This document shows positions 23,162-30,059 of a stretch of DNA of 33,364 bases, one piece after another. Source of the DNA: Saprospiraceae bacterium (GTDB lineage Bacteria > Bacteroidota > Bacteroidia > Chitinophagales > Saprospiraceae); NCBI GenBank assembly GCA_026993525.1, contig JALWSS010000229.1:1-33364 (forward strand), read 5' to 3'. Below the pieces are notes generated by a model. The model was not told where the DNA came from, did not search any database, and saw nothing but the letters and a program-made list of their open reading frames with translations. The position numbers and the translations under genes are program-made. Numbering within the stretch: the stretch's first letter is position 1; every line of letters starts with the position of its first letter.

Positions 23162-24428
23162 TCCAAAGTCCCAACTCCACCAGGAGGGCTTGTAATTCGT
23201 GGTGCTTGTTATCACCCCGGTAGATGATCTGTCCCTCTTTGTCGAGCAGGATAAAGGTGGGAAAAGACACCACATCAAACATATCTTTGACTGTTTTTCT
23301 CTTGTGGTATGGAACTCCGCAACTTCCGGATCCGGCAGGCTCCAGGAACTGTCGGCAGGGAAGTGCATAGGTTGAAATCTTTTCTTTCAAAATGGCTGTT
23401 TCCTTTTGCCGGTTGGGAAGATTGCGCAATACCGGAAAACATAACATTGTGGCCCGGCCCGACTTTTCCAGCATTTCCGCTATTTGGCTCAACTCTCCAA
23501 ACTGGTCAATGCACGGCTGGGACCAATACATCCAGAAATACAGTAAAAGGTAATCATGAGGTTCATTTTTGGCCCGGCATTCTGTCAATGCCACGGCATT
23601 GCCCAATAATTTTCTGACTCGGTCCACGTCGCCGTAATATCCCTTTTTGTAACCATAGGGCAACTGGCCCGGCGGCAATAAAACCAGCTCCACTGTTTTA
23701 TTGAAAATATCCAGTTTCCGGAGCAAGAAAAAGCGGCCTGCAAACGGGAAGGGCTCTTCCAGAAGGTATATTTCCGGGCGTGATTGCACACCTGGAATAT
23801 CCCCAGTTGCGAGCAATTTGAAATTGGCAGCGTAGTAATTAACCAACAGGTCAAGCTGCAACACGGTATCTGTTAGCTTATAATCGAGGTTGAATTTCAA
23901 CAGGTTGGACACGGCAAGGGAGGCGTTTTTACCCCTTCCTGTCAGGTCAAACTGAAGTGGCAGGGGAAAGGTGCTTGTTGCGGAATCCAGTACCGGTTTT
24001 ATCTCCCTGAAAAGCGGTTTGCCTGGCAAAATGGCCTGACTCGTCTCGTCTGTAAAATCTTTATCGCCATTTTCATCCACCCATAGGTAGTAGTCACCTG
24101 AATATGACCGTTGCGCCACCAAAACGTCAAAACGCTTTTGCAACAGGTGCGCTGGCAGGTAACAATAATTGTAAGAAAACAGGCTGGCCAGGGGCATGGA
24201 AAATACCTTGTGATTGACGTACCCCGTTCCCGTCCGGTAAGCGCTTATATCAGGAACCGGCATCAGGCTCCACCTCAACACAATGCCATCCTGGCTGCCT
24301 CTGGCAGGATCTGCCGGAAAACTCGTCCGGCCAACTTTCAAGGCAACAAGCTCCCCTGCGGTCTCCTGGGCAGATACAGAAGAGCCGATTAAACACAACA
24401 ATACTCCCAACACTATTGAAAATCGCAT
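23154..24428 (-). CDS. Secreted thioredoxin-fold (TlpA-like) protein
   Basis: 424 residues. Signal peptide MRFSIVLGVLLCLIGSSVSAQ. A large beta-rich N-terminal region (20-280) has no recognised domain, except a calcium-loop-like LWVDENGDKDFTDE. A thioredoxin-like domain follows: YLLLYFWMYWSQPCIDQFGEL (about 300) and the cis-Pro loop VSFPTFILLDKEGQIIYRGD (about 388). The active site is WSQPC, so the first Cys of CxxC is missing, which suggests a sensor, peroxiredoxin-like or isomerase role rather than a simple reductase. It is 12 bases downstream of the Cys-rich lipoprotein gene, an evident operon. Confidence 0.8.
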   Translation of the reverse strand: MRFSIVLGVLLCLIGSSVSAQETAGELVALKVGRTSFPADPARGSQDGIVLRWSLMPVPDISAYRTGTGYVNHKVFSMPLASLFSYNYCYLPAHLLQKRFDVLVAQRSYSGDYYLWVDENGDKDFTDETSQAILPGKPLFREIKPVLDSATSTFPLPLQFDLTGRGKNASLAVSNLLKFNLDYKLTDTVLQLDLLVNYYAANFKLLATGDIPGVQSRPEIYLLEEPFPFAGRFFLLRKLDIFNKTVELVLLPPGQLPYGYKKGYYGDVDRVRKLLGNAVALTECRAKNEPHDYLLLYFWMYWSQPCIDQFGELSQIAEMLEKSGRATMLCFPVLRNLPNRQKETAILKEKISTYALPCRQFLEPAGSGSCGVPYHKRKTVKDMFDVVSFPTFILLDKEGQIIYRGDNKHHELQALLVELGLWNE

Positions 24429-24440
24429 AGATCCATGCTG

Positions 24441-24866
24441 TTATTCAGCGGGCCGGCAGGCTCCTGCATGCGTTAAATTCGGATTAAAGCATCCTAAACA
24501 AATAGTAGGGTCCTGGCATGAAGGAGGGTTACAGGCCACCACTTTACAATTACCATCGCATTCAATTTCACCATAAGTGGTTCCATCCGGATCATCGCTC
24601 CACCTGCATGTTTTTGTCCTTTCATCGTGGATTACCGAGATTCCCTTGTCTGCAAGTTCTCTGAGCTCCTGATCCGTCAGTTCCCTGAATGAAACTTGCA
24701 CTTGTTCTTTTTCATCAGGAACCGGTATTTTCTCAATATTCACATTTTCATCCAAAGCCTTTTGCTCTCCCTGGTCCTGTTTGCAGGAACTGTTCATCAA
24801 CAGCATTGGCACAACTATCATCAAAACGGCAGTCAAATATCGGAAGGAATAAAACAGGTGTTTCAT
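24441..24866 (-). CDS. Cys-rich lipoprotein of unknown function
   Basis: 141 residues. A long N-terminal hydrophobic segment ends in LLMNSSC, a lipobox with Cys28. The mature part has an acidic/Lys-rich linker, FRELTDQELRELADKGISV, then a compact C-terminal domain with eight Cys (KTCRW, IECDGNCKVVACNPPSC, TICLGCF, GACRPAE). The dense, paired Cys suggests disulfides or metal binding. I do not recognise the family; the arrangement with a TlpA-like gene recalls NVEALA-type peptide loci of Bacteroidota, which is only an analogy. Operon with the thioredoxin-fold gene. Confidence 0.75.
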   Translation of the reverse strand: MKHLFYSFRYLTAVLMIVVPMLLMNSSCKQDQGEQKALDENVNIEKIPVPDEKEQVQVSFRELTDQELRELADKGISVIHDERTKTCRWSDDPDGTTYGEIECDGNCKVVACNPPSCQDPTICLGCFNPNLTHAGACRPAE

Positions 24867-24887
24867 GGCTCAAAATTTTATTAGGAA

Positions 24888-25125
24888 ACAATGTGATAAA
24901 GCTACCAGCATCTCCACACCGGATACACGCTGCACTTTTTCCCTGGCTCCTGTCTTTCTCCTGGCTACTTCCGGCGATGGATGTGTTTTTGTGTTCTTAC
25001 CGCCTCTTTGAAAACTTTCCTCCTCAAGGGTAGATATGGTGTCTCTGAAAAACAGTCCAAATGTAAAAAAAACGAGCCTGTCAAGGGGTGGGGTTAATTT
25101 TTTTTTGCTCAATCGGAAATTTTAA
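24888..25125 (-). repeat. 238-bp duplicated leader/promoter block (copy A)
   Basis: Near-identical to 28095-28333. Minus strand contains TTGAC and a -7 element TACATTTG. It is placed directly upstream of the Cys-rich lipoprotein operon. The reading frame across it is not conserved between copies (poly-A length differs and leads to a stop), so the block is non-coding. Confidence 0.85.
25058..25065 (-). promoter_or_regulatory. -7 element TACATTTG of the Cys-rich lipoprotein operon
   Basis: TACATTTG fits TAnnTTTG exactly; TTGAC lies 19 bases upstream (start to start). Predicted leader is about 185 bases. In copy B the upstream box reads CTGAC. Confidence 0.55.
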
Positions 25126-25153
25126 CATTTAACAGTTCTTTCCCGTTGGTTTT

Positions 25154-25171
25154 GCGAAGCGAAGGAAAAAG
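25154..25171 (-). repeat. CTTCGCTTCGC boundary motif (cassette 1/2 border)
   Basis: Minus-strand TTTTTCCTTCGCTTCGC followed by AAAACCAACGGGAAAGAACTG. It lies between the 313-residue thioredoxin gene and the duplicated leader block. Confidence 0.55.
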
Positions 25172-25229
25172 GTTCTTTTTCACGGGACTTGATAACTGAG
25201 CCGTATCTTAGCCCCAACCATGGGTGGGG

Positions 25230-26171
25230 TTAGTGAATGTATCTTCCAATTGCAGTACTCAGCTTTTCCTTTCCGGGGTAACCCCTCCAAAAGGCCAGCA
25301 ATTCACCCTTATTGTTGAAGAGTAAAAAATATGGGAACCCCTTCATACCGATTGCATTATAGAAGTATTGATTCACATCCACCAAAATTCTGTCGCTATG
25401 ATTTATATGTTTGAAGTTAAAGATCTTTTCAAATGAATTTCTAGCCCGCTCTGAACTACTTTCATAAACGTAATAAAACTCAAGTTTTTGCTGGAGCGAT
25501 TCATAAAATGGGGGTAATTCTTTCATTGCTTTGATGCATGGAATACAGGTCTCATTCCAGGTCTCGATCAGCAAGAAATCTTTTTGTATTGGCAGAATTT
25601 TGATAGTATCTCGCCCACGATCAATGAAAGAATAATTTGCCAGGTCAATGCCAGCCGCCAGCAAATCAACTTCATCGGTTTTCCTAATGTTTTCTATGCC
25701 AGCAAAATCATCAGTCATCGAAGTAAGGTTGAAAGATCTCCAATCCGGAAAGAAAAAGTAAGAATAGAATAGCACTATTGAAAAATATAGAAACAGGTTT
25801 GAGTGCCTGGAGATATCCCTCCAGAAGAACAATACAAGAACCAATGTAGCAAATGCAATCAGTATCGGGTTAACGAAATGGATATAGAAGTAAAGCTCAA
25901 AAAAGTTGGCTTCAAACTTTTCAAAGAATCCACTCTTGAATAACCGAATATAAAAGGCAGTTAGGTAAAGAGCCGGGAATAACAGTGCAAGGTATTTTGG
26001 CTTACCGGAAGGGTCGGACTTAACTTTTTCATTGAAAAAGTATCCACTCAGAAATGTGAAGCTCAACCCCAGGCCGGCTGTGAACTGGCTGGCTTTCTCA
26101 ATGCTTAAGAAACACAAGCCCCACACCAAAACAAGTATGAGGCCATAGAGTATTGAAAAAAAATTGTTCAT
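25230..26171 (-). CDS. Membrane protein with C-terminal thioredoxin domain (CIPC)
   Basis: 313 residues. About four to five membrane segments fill the first 150 residues (FSILYGLILVLVWGLCFLSI; FTAGLGLSFTFLSGYFF; YLALLFPALYLTAFYIRLF; PILIAFATLVLVLFFW; LFLYFSIVLFYSYFFF). A thioredoxin-like domain follows: FLLIETWNETCIPCIKAMKEL (CxxC near 208) and MKGFPYFLLFNNKGELLAFW. The domain would face the periplasm and exchange disulfides. Codon use is strongly A/T-biased compared with flanking genes, suggesting transfer. It follows the Cys-rich peptide gene at 26243 with a 71-bp gap that contains a hairpin. Confidence 0.8.
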   Translation of the reverse strand: MNNFFSILYGLILVLVWGLCFLSIEKASQFTAGLGLSFTFLSGYFFNEKVKSDPSGKPKYLALLFPALYLTAFYIRLFKSGFFEKFEANFFELYFYIHFVNPILIAFATLVLVLFFWRDISRHSNLFLYFSIVLFYSYFFFPDWRSFNLTSMTDDFAGIENIRKTDEVDLLAAGIDLANYSFIDRGRDTIKILPIQKDFLLIETWNETCIPCIKAMKELPPFYESLQQKLEFYYVYESSSERARNSFEKIFNFKHINHSDRILVDVNQYFYNAIGMKGFPYFLLFNNKGELLAFWRGYPGKEKLSTAIGRYIH

Positions 26172-26193
26172 TACAACGACTCAATTTGGATAG

Positions 26194-26227
26194 TAGGAGA
26201 TCAACCACATCATGGTGGTGATCTCCT
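26194..26227. terminator. Hairpin between Cys-rich peptide and thioredoxin genes
   Basis: AGGAGATCA/TGATCTCCT and CCAC/GTGG form a stem of about 13 bp. There is no T-tract in the minus direction, so it may be an attenuator or mRNA-processing site controlling the ratio of peptide to thioredoxin. Confidence 0.55.
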
Positions 26228-26242
26228 ACAGGAATTTTTTAA

Positions 26243-26431
26243 TTAGAGTTGTTCACATGTAACCAACCCAGTGCAAGAAAATAAAAACAAAAAGCCGCAA
26301 ACAGTAGCGGTTTGGTTACAACACCCACTTGTTTGTCCATCGTCACATGGGGATAACGTGGTGGCATAATAACTTGGTTCGCACAACATTATCTTCAGCT
26401 TCTCTTCCTTGGTAAATGTGAGCTTCTTCAT
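26243..26431 (-). CDS. Cys-rich small peptide, possible secreted or modified peptide precursor
   Basis: 62 residues with no classical signal peptide. The first 14 (MKKLTFTKEEKLKI) parallel the start of the IS OrfA at 1-68. The rest is a new Ser/Thr/Cys-rich segment with seven Cys (17, 29, 37, 38, 45, 53, 59) and motifs such as TTLSPC, TSGCC, TATVC, SC and TC, ending EQL. It looks like a leader plus core of a ribosomal peptide (lanthipeptide-like) or a disulfide-rich peptide, but no maturation enzyme is in the window. A membrane thioredoxin follows. Alternative: a meaningless frame opened by an IS fragment. Confidence 0.5.
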   Translation of the reverse strand: MKKLTFTKEEKLKIMLCEPSYYATTLSPCDDGQTSGCCNQTATVCGFLFLFSCTGLVTCEQL

Positions 26432-26488
26432 GTCGAATGATTACAGTTCTTATCTGTAATTTCTGTCCGACTTGATAGGGGGCTAAAC
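26385..26488 (-). mobile_element. IS3-like left-end fragment with start of orfA
   Basis: Matches 1-122 in inverted-repeat region (TTAGCCCCCTATCAAGTCGG), the ATTACAG/CTGTAAT hairpin and the first codons of OrfA. By eye about 49 of 55 bases match upstream of the ATG and about 80% within the first 46 coding bases. No other part of the IS is seen. Confidence 0.75.
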
Positions 26489-26502
26489 CATCCCGGGGTT
26501 TT

Positions 26503-26520
26503 GCGAAGCGAAGGAAAAAG
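26503..26520 (-). repeat. CTTCGCTTCGC boundary motif (cassette 2/3 border)
   Basis: Minus-strand CTTTTTCCTTCGCTTCGC a few bases after the outer-membrane protein stop. Its right arm is replaced by the IS end. Confidence 0.55.
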
Positions 26521-26526
26521 AGCTGT

Positions 26527-27996
26527 TCACTGCATTTGATACCTCAATCGGAATGACAGCCCGATTTTGGAGAATTTCTGTATCAGGCCACCGTAGTAAG
26601 TTGTTCGTCCATTGGAAACCTTCACTCGCCCTTGAGCAAACACACCTGAAGTGATATTAAAAACCGCACCAACTCCTAAGGCAACTTTAGGCCTAAATGG
26701 AATCAACAATTCTGGACGATACTCGACACCTACCAGGAATTTATCCCTTCCATAGTCATAATCGATTGTTCCCGCCAACAGTGCATTTTCCAGTGTTGGC
26801 GGATGAAGTTGCAAGGGGTTTTCATGAATTGTGATGTACTCCTGCTCTTTCGCCAAAGGGCTTACAACAACCCCGGAAATAGAATTTGAGAACAGGACTT
26901 TTCTTATTGGTTTTTCATATTTGACACCAACACCCAGGATTCCGTAAATATTCAGATAACCTCCATTTGGAGAGTCTATTAGCCTTTCCAAAGTCGTAAA
27001 CTCAGGAATCGCAACAAAGTGATTGGTATAGCGCATTACGCCAAGACCCAAACTGGTTGAAAGGTATAGCTTTTCATCAATCCCCCTAACCGAAAAATCG
27101 GCTGAAAAACTCCATTGATTGGTAAGACTCAATGTGATTCCTTCCAATGAAAAACTATCCACCAATGGAACAAAGTACTTTGTAGGCTCAGGCCTGAACA
27201 CCTGCGTTTCAAAGGACAAGTAACGCAGTTTACTTTCACCGTGAAGTTTGCTAGCTCGCCCTATCGGATTGTGACGCGCTGTTTTTCTTAACCCTATGGA
27301 CAACTGAAAACCGAGTATTGAATTGTTCAAGCTGTACTTTCCCGTATCAGCCATTCCACTAACAGGATTAATGAGGTATTCCGGGCTGCGGGCAATTTCC
27401 TGAGTACTTATCTTCGAAAAAAATTTGGCCTTTACCGGTATTTGTTTAAACATCGTAAAACTCCTTTCCAACCCCAGGTTTAGTCTTAAAAAAAGTGGAA
27501 ACGTAAAGTCATCTAGTGATTGACCTAATCTGAAACTATAAGACCTGATTTCCTGCAAATCATGCTGGATCCTAAATGAAGATTCCAATCCAATCCAAAT
27601 TTTTGTGCTATTGACCTCATCTTGTTCTAAATTTATAGCCCGACCCAATCCCAAAATCAAAGAAGGGAATCCAATGTGCTTTACCTTGTAATTAATCCAC
27701 GCACTTGTAGAATCGTTGAGGTAATTCTCAATACCTATTGACAAGCCTATTGTCGCCAAACCAAACTCGGCATACCAGTCTTTCTTGTTGCGGTTCTTCC
27801 AGAAATAACTGGCCGACAATGTATAAGATGGCACAATACGTGGTTCAATTTTGATTCTTTCATTACAACAATAATCCAACTTCACAGGCGGTGAATAGTG
27901 AATTCCAATACTGCCATAAACCTGTGAATAAGCACATTGGGCTCCTCCAATGATAAACATTAAAATAAAAATATAGCGCAAAAATTGTTTTCGCAT
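26527..27996 (-). CDS. Predicted outer-membrane beta-barrel protein
   Basis: 489 residues. Signal peptide MRKQFLRYIFILMFIIGGAQCAYSQ. The mature protein alternates hydrophobic and polar residues in strands throughout (SLILGLGRAINL; FPLFLRLNLGLERSF; LYLSTSLGLGVMRYT; PKVALGVGAVFNI; IGLSFRLRYQ), as in barrels. There are no lipobox, TonB box or known domain. A/T-rich codon use sets it apart from flanking chromosomal genes. Its last 24 codons plus downstream DNA are duplicated at 22939-23049. Function unknown; it may serve export or uptake for the adjacent peptide/redox genes, which is inference only. Confidence 0.7.
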   Translation of the reverse strand: MRKQFLRYIFILMFIIGGAQCAYSQVYGSIGIHYSPPVKLDYCCNERIKIEPRIVPSYTLSASYFWKNRNKKDWYAEFGLATIGLSIGIENYLNDSTSAWINYKVKHIGFPSLILGLGRAINLEQDEVNSTKIWIGLESSFRIQHDLQEIRSYSFRLGQSLDDFTFPLFLRLNLGLERSFTMFKQIPVKAKFFSKISTQEIARSPEYLINPVSGMADTGKYSLNNSILGFQLSIGLRKTARHNPIGRASKLHGESKLRYLSFETQVFRPEPTKYFVPLVDSFSLEGITLSLTNQWSFSADFSVRGIDEKLYLSTSLGLGVMRYTNHFVAIPEFTTLERLIDSPNGGYLNIYGILGVGVKYEKPIRKVLFSNSISGVVVSPLAKEQEYITIHENPLQLHPPTLENALLAGTIDYDYGRDKFLVGVEYRPELLIPFRPKVALGVGAVFNITSGVFAQGRVKVSNGRTTYYGGLIQKFSKIGLSFRLRYQMQ

Positions 27997-28023
27997 ATAA
28001 CTTTACAACGTTTAGAAAGTTAA

Positions 28024-28074
28024 AAAATAGCCCTTCACCGTCACCGCAAATGCACGGCGAGGGGCTTTTTCATT
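28024..28074. terminator. Terminator hairpin upstream of the outer-membrane protein gene
   Basis: AGCCCTTCACCGT pairs with ACGGCGAGGGGCT, flanked by AAAAAA and TTTTT, so it can act in both directions. It lies between the second copy of the duplicated leader (28095-28333) and the gene start at 27996, so transcripts from that promoter may end here. Confidence 0.75.
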
Positions 28075-28094
28075 CCTTTATCGGGTATGTGCGC

Positions 28095-28333
28095 ACAATG
28101 TGATAAAGCTACCAGCATCTCCACACCGGATACACGCTGCACTTTTTCCCTGGCTCCTGTCTTTCTCCTGGTTACTTCCGGCGATGGATGTGTTTTTGTG
28201 TTCTTACCGCCTCTTTGAAAACTTTCCTCCTCAAGGGTAGATATGGTGTCTCTGAAAAACAGTCCAAATGTAAAAAAAACGAGCCTGTCAGGGGGTGGGG
28301 TTAATTTTTTTTTTGCTCAATCGGAAATTTTAA
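28095..28333 (-). repeat. Duplicated leader/promoter block (copy B)
   Basis: Near-identical to 24888-25125 with a few substitutions and one extra T. Its -7 element TACATTTG is at 28265-28272. With the terminator at 28024-28074 it defines a possible short transcript of about 200 bases. Confidence 0.85.
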
Positions 28334-28362
28334 TAGGTAACAAGTCTTTCCCGCATTTTTTT

Positions 28363-28380
28363 GCGAAGCGAAGAAAAAAA
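28363..28380 (-). repeat. CTTCGCTTCGC boundary motif (cassette 3 start)
   Basis: Minus-strand TTTTTTTCTTCGCTTCGC immediately after the DUF1501 terminator; the following GGGAAAGA, GTTA and TTAAAATTTCC match the sequence after the copy at 25154. Confidence 0.55.
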
Positions 28381-28413
28381 CGCCGGCAGGGCACTCCCCT
28401 ACCGGCGTTTGTA
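28374..28413 (-). terminator. Terminator of the DUF1501 gene
   Basis: AAACGCCGG and CCGGCGTTT pair around a G/C-rich loop, followed on the minus strand by TTTTTTT. It lies 22 bases after the DUF1501 stop. Confidence 0.9.
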
Positions 28414-28434
28414 TAACGATGGAAAAGCCTGGTA

Positions 28435-30003
28435 TTACATGAATAAAACTTTGCGGCTGACGTGGAAAGCGCCGATGCGCACCTGGCAGAAATAAGCGCC
28501 GGAGGGCAAGCCCTCACGGGTGAAGCTTACACTGTGGTCGCCGGCGGGGTAATAACCCGAGGCGACGCTGCGCAGCCGGCGGCCCTGCATATCCAGCAGG
28601 CTCACTTCCACGTCGGAGCCGCTTTCGCAGCTGAAGTCAACTGTGGCCTGACGCACCACCGGATTGGGATAGACCCGCACCTTCAGGTGATCGGCGAAGA
28701 CCTCACGGGATGGCGTGACGCCTTTGAATATTGGCAAAATATCGAAATCCTGGTACAGCACGGACTGCCAGTTGCTGATGCCGTACCAGTCTTGCAGCAC
28801 GCTGGCATACACGGATCGGAAATCGTGTTGCATGGGCACGTCGGCTGATTCGGGGATGGTGAACGGAATCTGCGCATTGTCACCGATGATGCCGGGGTTC
28901 ACCCCTTCACCAAAGACGAACAGCGGGGCGGCGGCGCCGTGGTCGGTACCCATGCTGCCGTTGGCCGCAATGGTGCGGCCGAACTCGGAAAAGGTCATGG
29001 CGCACACCTTTTCGGATTGGCCCATCAGTTTCACGTCGTCGAGGAAGGCGTAAACGGCCTCGCTGAGCCAGTGCAAAAGCTGGGCATGTCTACCAATGGT
29101 GGGGTCGCCGTCGGTCTGTTCGCTGTGGGTGTCGAAACCGCTGATGCTCACCACATAAACCGGTGTTTGCAACCCCCCCCCGATGAGCCGGGCCACGATG
29201 CGCAGTTGGTCGGCAAGTGGGTTTTCGTATTCTGCGGGGTATTTGTCGGAGAGGTTCTGACTGTTTTCAGCGGCGGCTTTTATCACTTCGTAATATTCCT
29301 GCGACTGCTGCATCACCAGGCGGATGTATGCCAGCTCGTCGCCGTAGGGTGTGGCGGGCGTTGGCTCCGGCACATCACTGACAAACTCGTAAAAGGCCTC
29401 CGGATCGCTGATGGACATGCCCATCGGGAAGGCCGAGCCCATGAATGCCAGTGGCGTGATGGAGCCGATCTGTATGGCCAGTGGGTCGGGGTTGTCGGGG
29501 TTGGGATAGCCGTCGGGGAAACCCGGGTACTCGGCCTCGAGGGTGCGCCCCAGCCATCCCGATTCGAGGTACTGGTCGCTGTCGGAGGCCGTCTGCCAGA
29601 TGTCCATGGAGCGGAAGTGGGAGTAGTCCTGTTGCGGGTAGCCCACGTTCTGTACCACCGACATCAGGCCGTCGTTATACAGGTTTTGCAGCTCGGTCAT
29701 GGCGGGATGGAGGCCGGTGGCCTCGGTGCCGTCCAGTTTGAGCACCTTGTTTTCCGGAATGAGCAAGGGGCCGCGGTGGTTGGCCAGGGTGCTGTACTGG
29801 TCCACCGGAATGAGGGTGTTGAGCCCGTCGTTGCCGCCGTTCAGCTCGATGAAAACCATGACTTTGTCGTTGATGGAAGCAGCGGCGCCCAGCGCGCTGA
29901 AGAATGAATTGCGTGCCACGGGGCTGATGGAAAAGCCTTTGAACATGAACGGCGTCATGGCGGCGCTCAACCCGGCGGTGCGTATGAATTTGCGTCTTTT
30001 CAT
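28435..30003 (-). CDS. DUF1501 domain-containing protein with T9SS sorting domain
   Basis: 522 residues. N-terminus MKRRKFIRTAGLSAAM has a twin-arginine-like pattern. The DUF1501 body shows VFIELNGGNDGLNTLIP, YSHFRSMDIWQTA, SISGFDTHSEQ, FSEFGRTIAANGSMGTDHGAAAP and GGGL, a fold related to sulfatases/alkaline phosphatases. The C-terminus (VRVYPNPVVRQATVDF...LPSGAYFCQVRIG...VSRKVLFM) is a type A T9SS domain, predicting surface export. DUF1501 and DUF1800 genes are regularly paired in Bacteroidota and Planctomycetota; their substrate is unknown. 56 bp separate it from the DUF1800 gene upstream. Confidence 0.92.
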   Translation of the reverse strand: MKRRKFIRTAGLSAAMTPFMFKGFSISPVARNSFFSALGAAASINDKVMVFIELNGGNDGLNTLIPVDQYSTLANHRGPLLIPENKVLKLDGTEATGLHPAMTELQNLYNDGLMSVVQNVGYPQQDYSHFRSMDIWQTASDSDQYLESGWLGRTLEAEYPGFPDGYPNPDNPDPLAIQIGSITPLAFMGSAFPMGMSISDPEAFYEFVSDVPEPTPATPYGDELAYIRLVMQQSQEYYEVIKAAAENSQNLSDKYPAEYENPLADQLRIVARLIGGGLQTPVYVVSISGFDTHSEQTDGDPTIGRHAQLLHWLSEAVYAFLDDVKLMGQSEKVCAMTFSEFGRTIAANGSMGTDHGAAAPLFVFGEGVNPGIIGDNAQIPFTIPESADVPMQHDFRSVYASVLQDWYGISNWQSVLYQDFDILPIFKGVTPSREVFADHLKVRVYPNPVVRQATVDFSCESGSDVEVSLLDMQGRRLRSVASGYYPAGDHSVSFTREGLPSGAYFCQVRIGAFHVSRKVLFM

Positions 30004-30059
30004 TTTTCGAAGATAATTGGTGAATGATCAGAAAATGGGATCGAAAACACGGCCGGTGA

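Noticed and set aside
22973-23368. 131-codon minus-strand frame read as one gene
   Set aside because: Most of it overlaps the TlpA-like gene in another frame; only the last 62 codons, from the ATG at 23161, merit mention.
24870-25112. 80-codon minus-strand frame in the duplicated leader block
   Set aside because: It starts at TTG, and in the second copy (28095-28333) an extra base in the poly-A run leads to an early stop, so the frame is not conserved.
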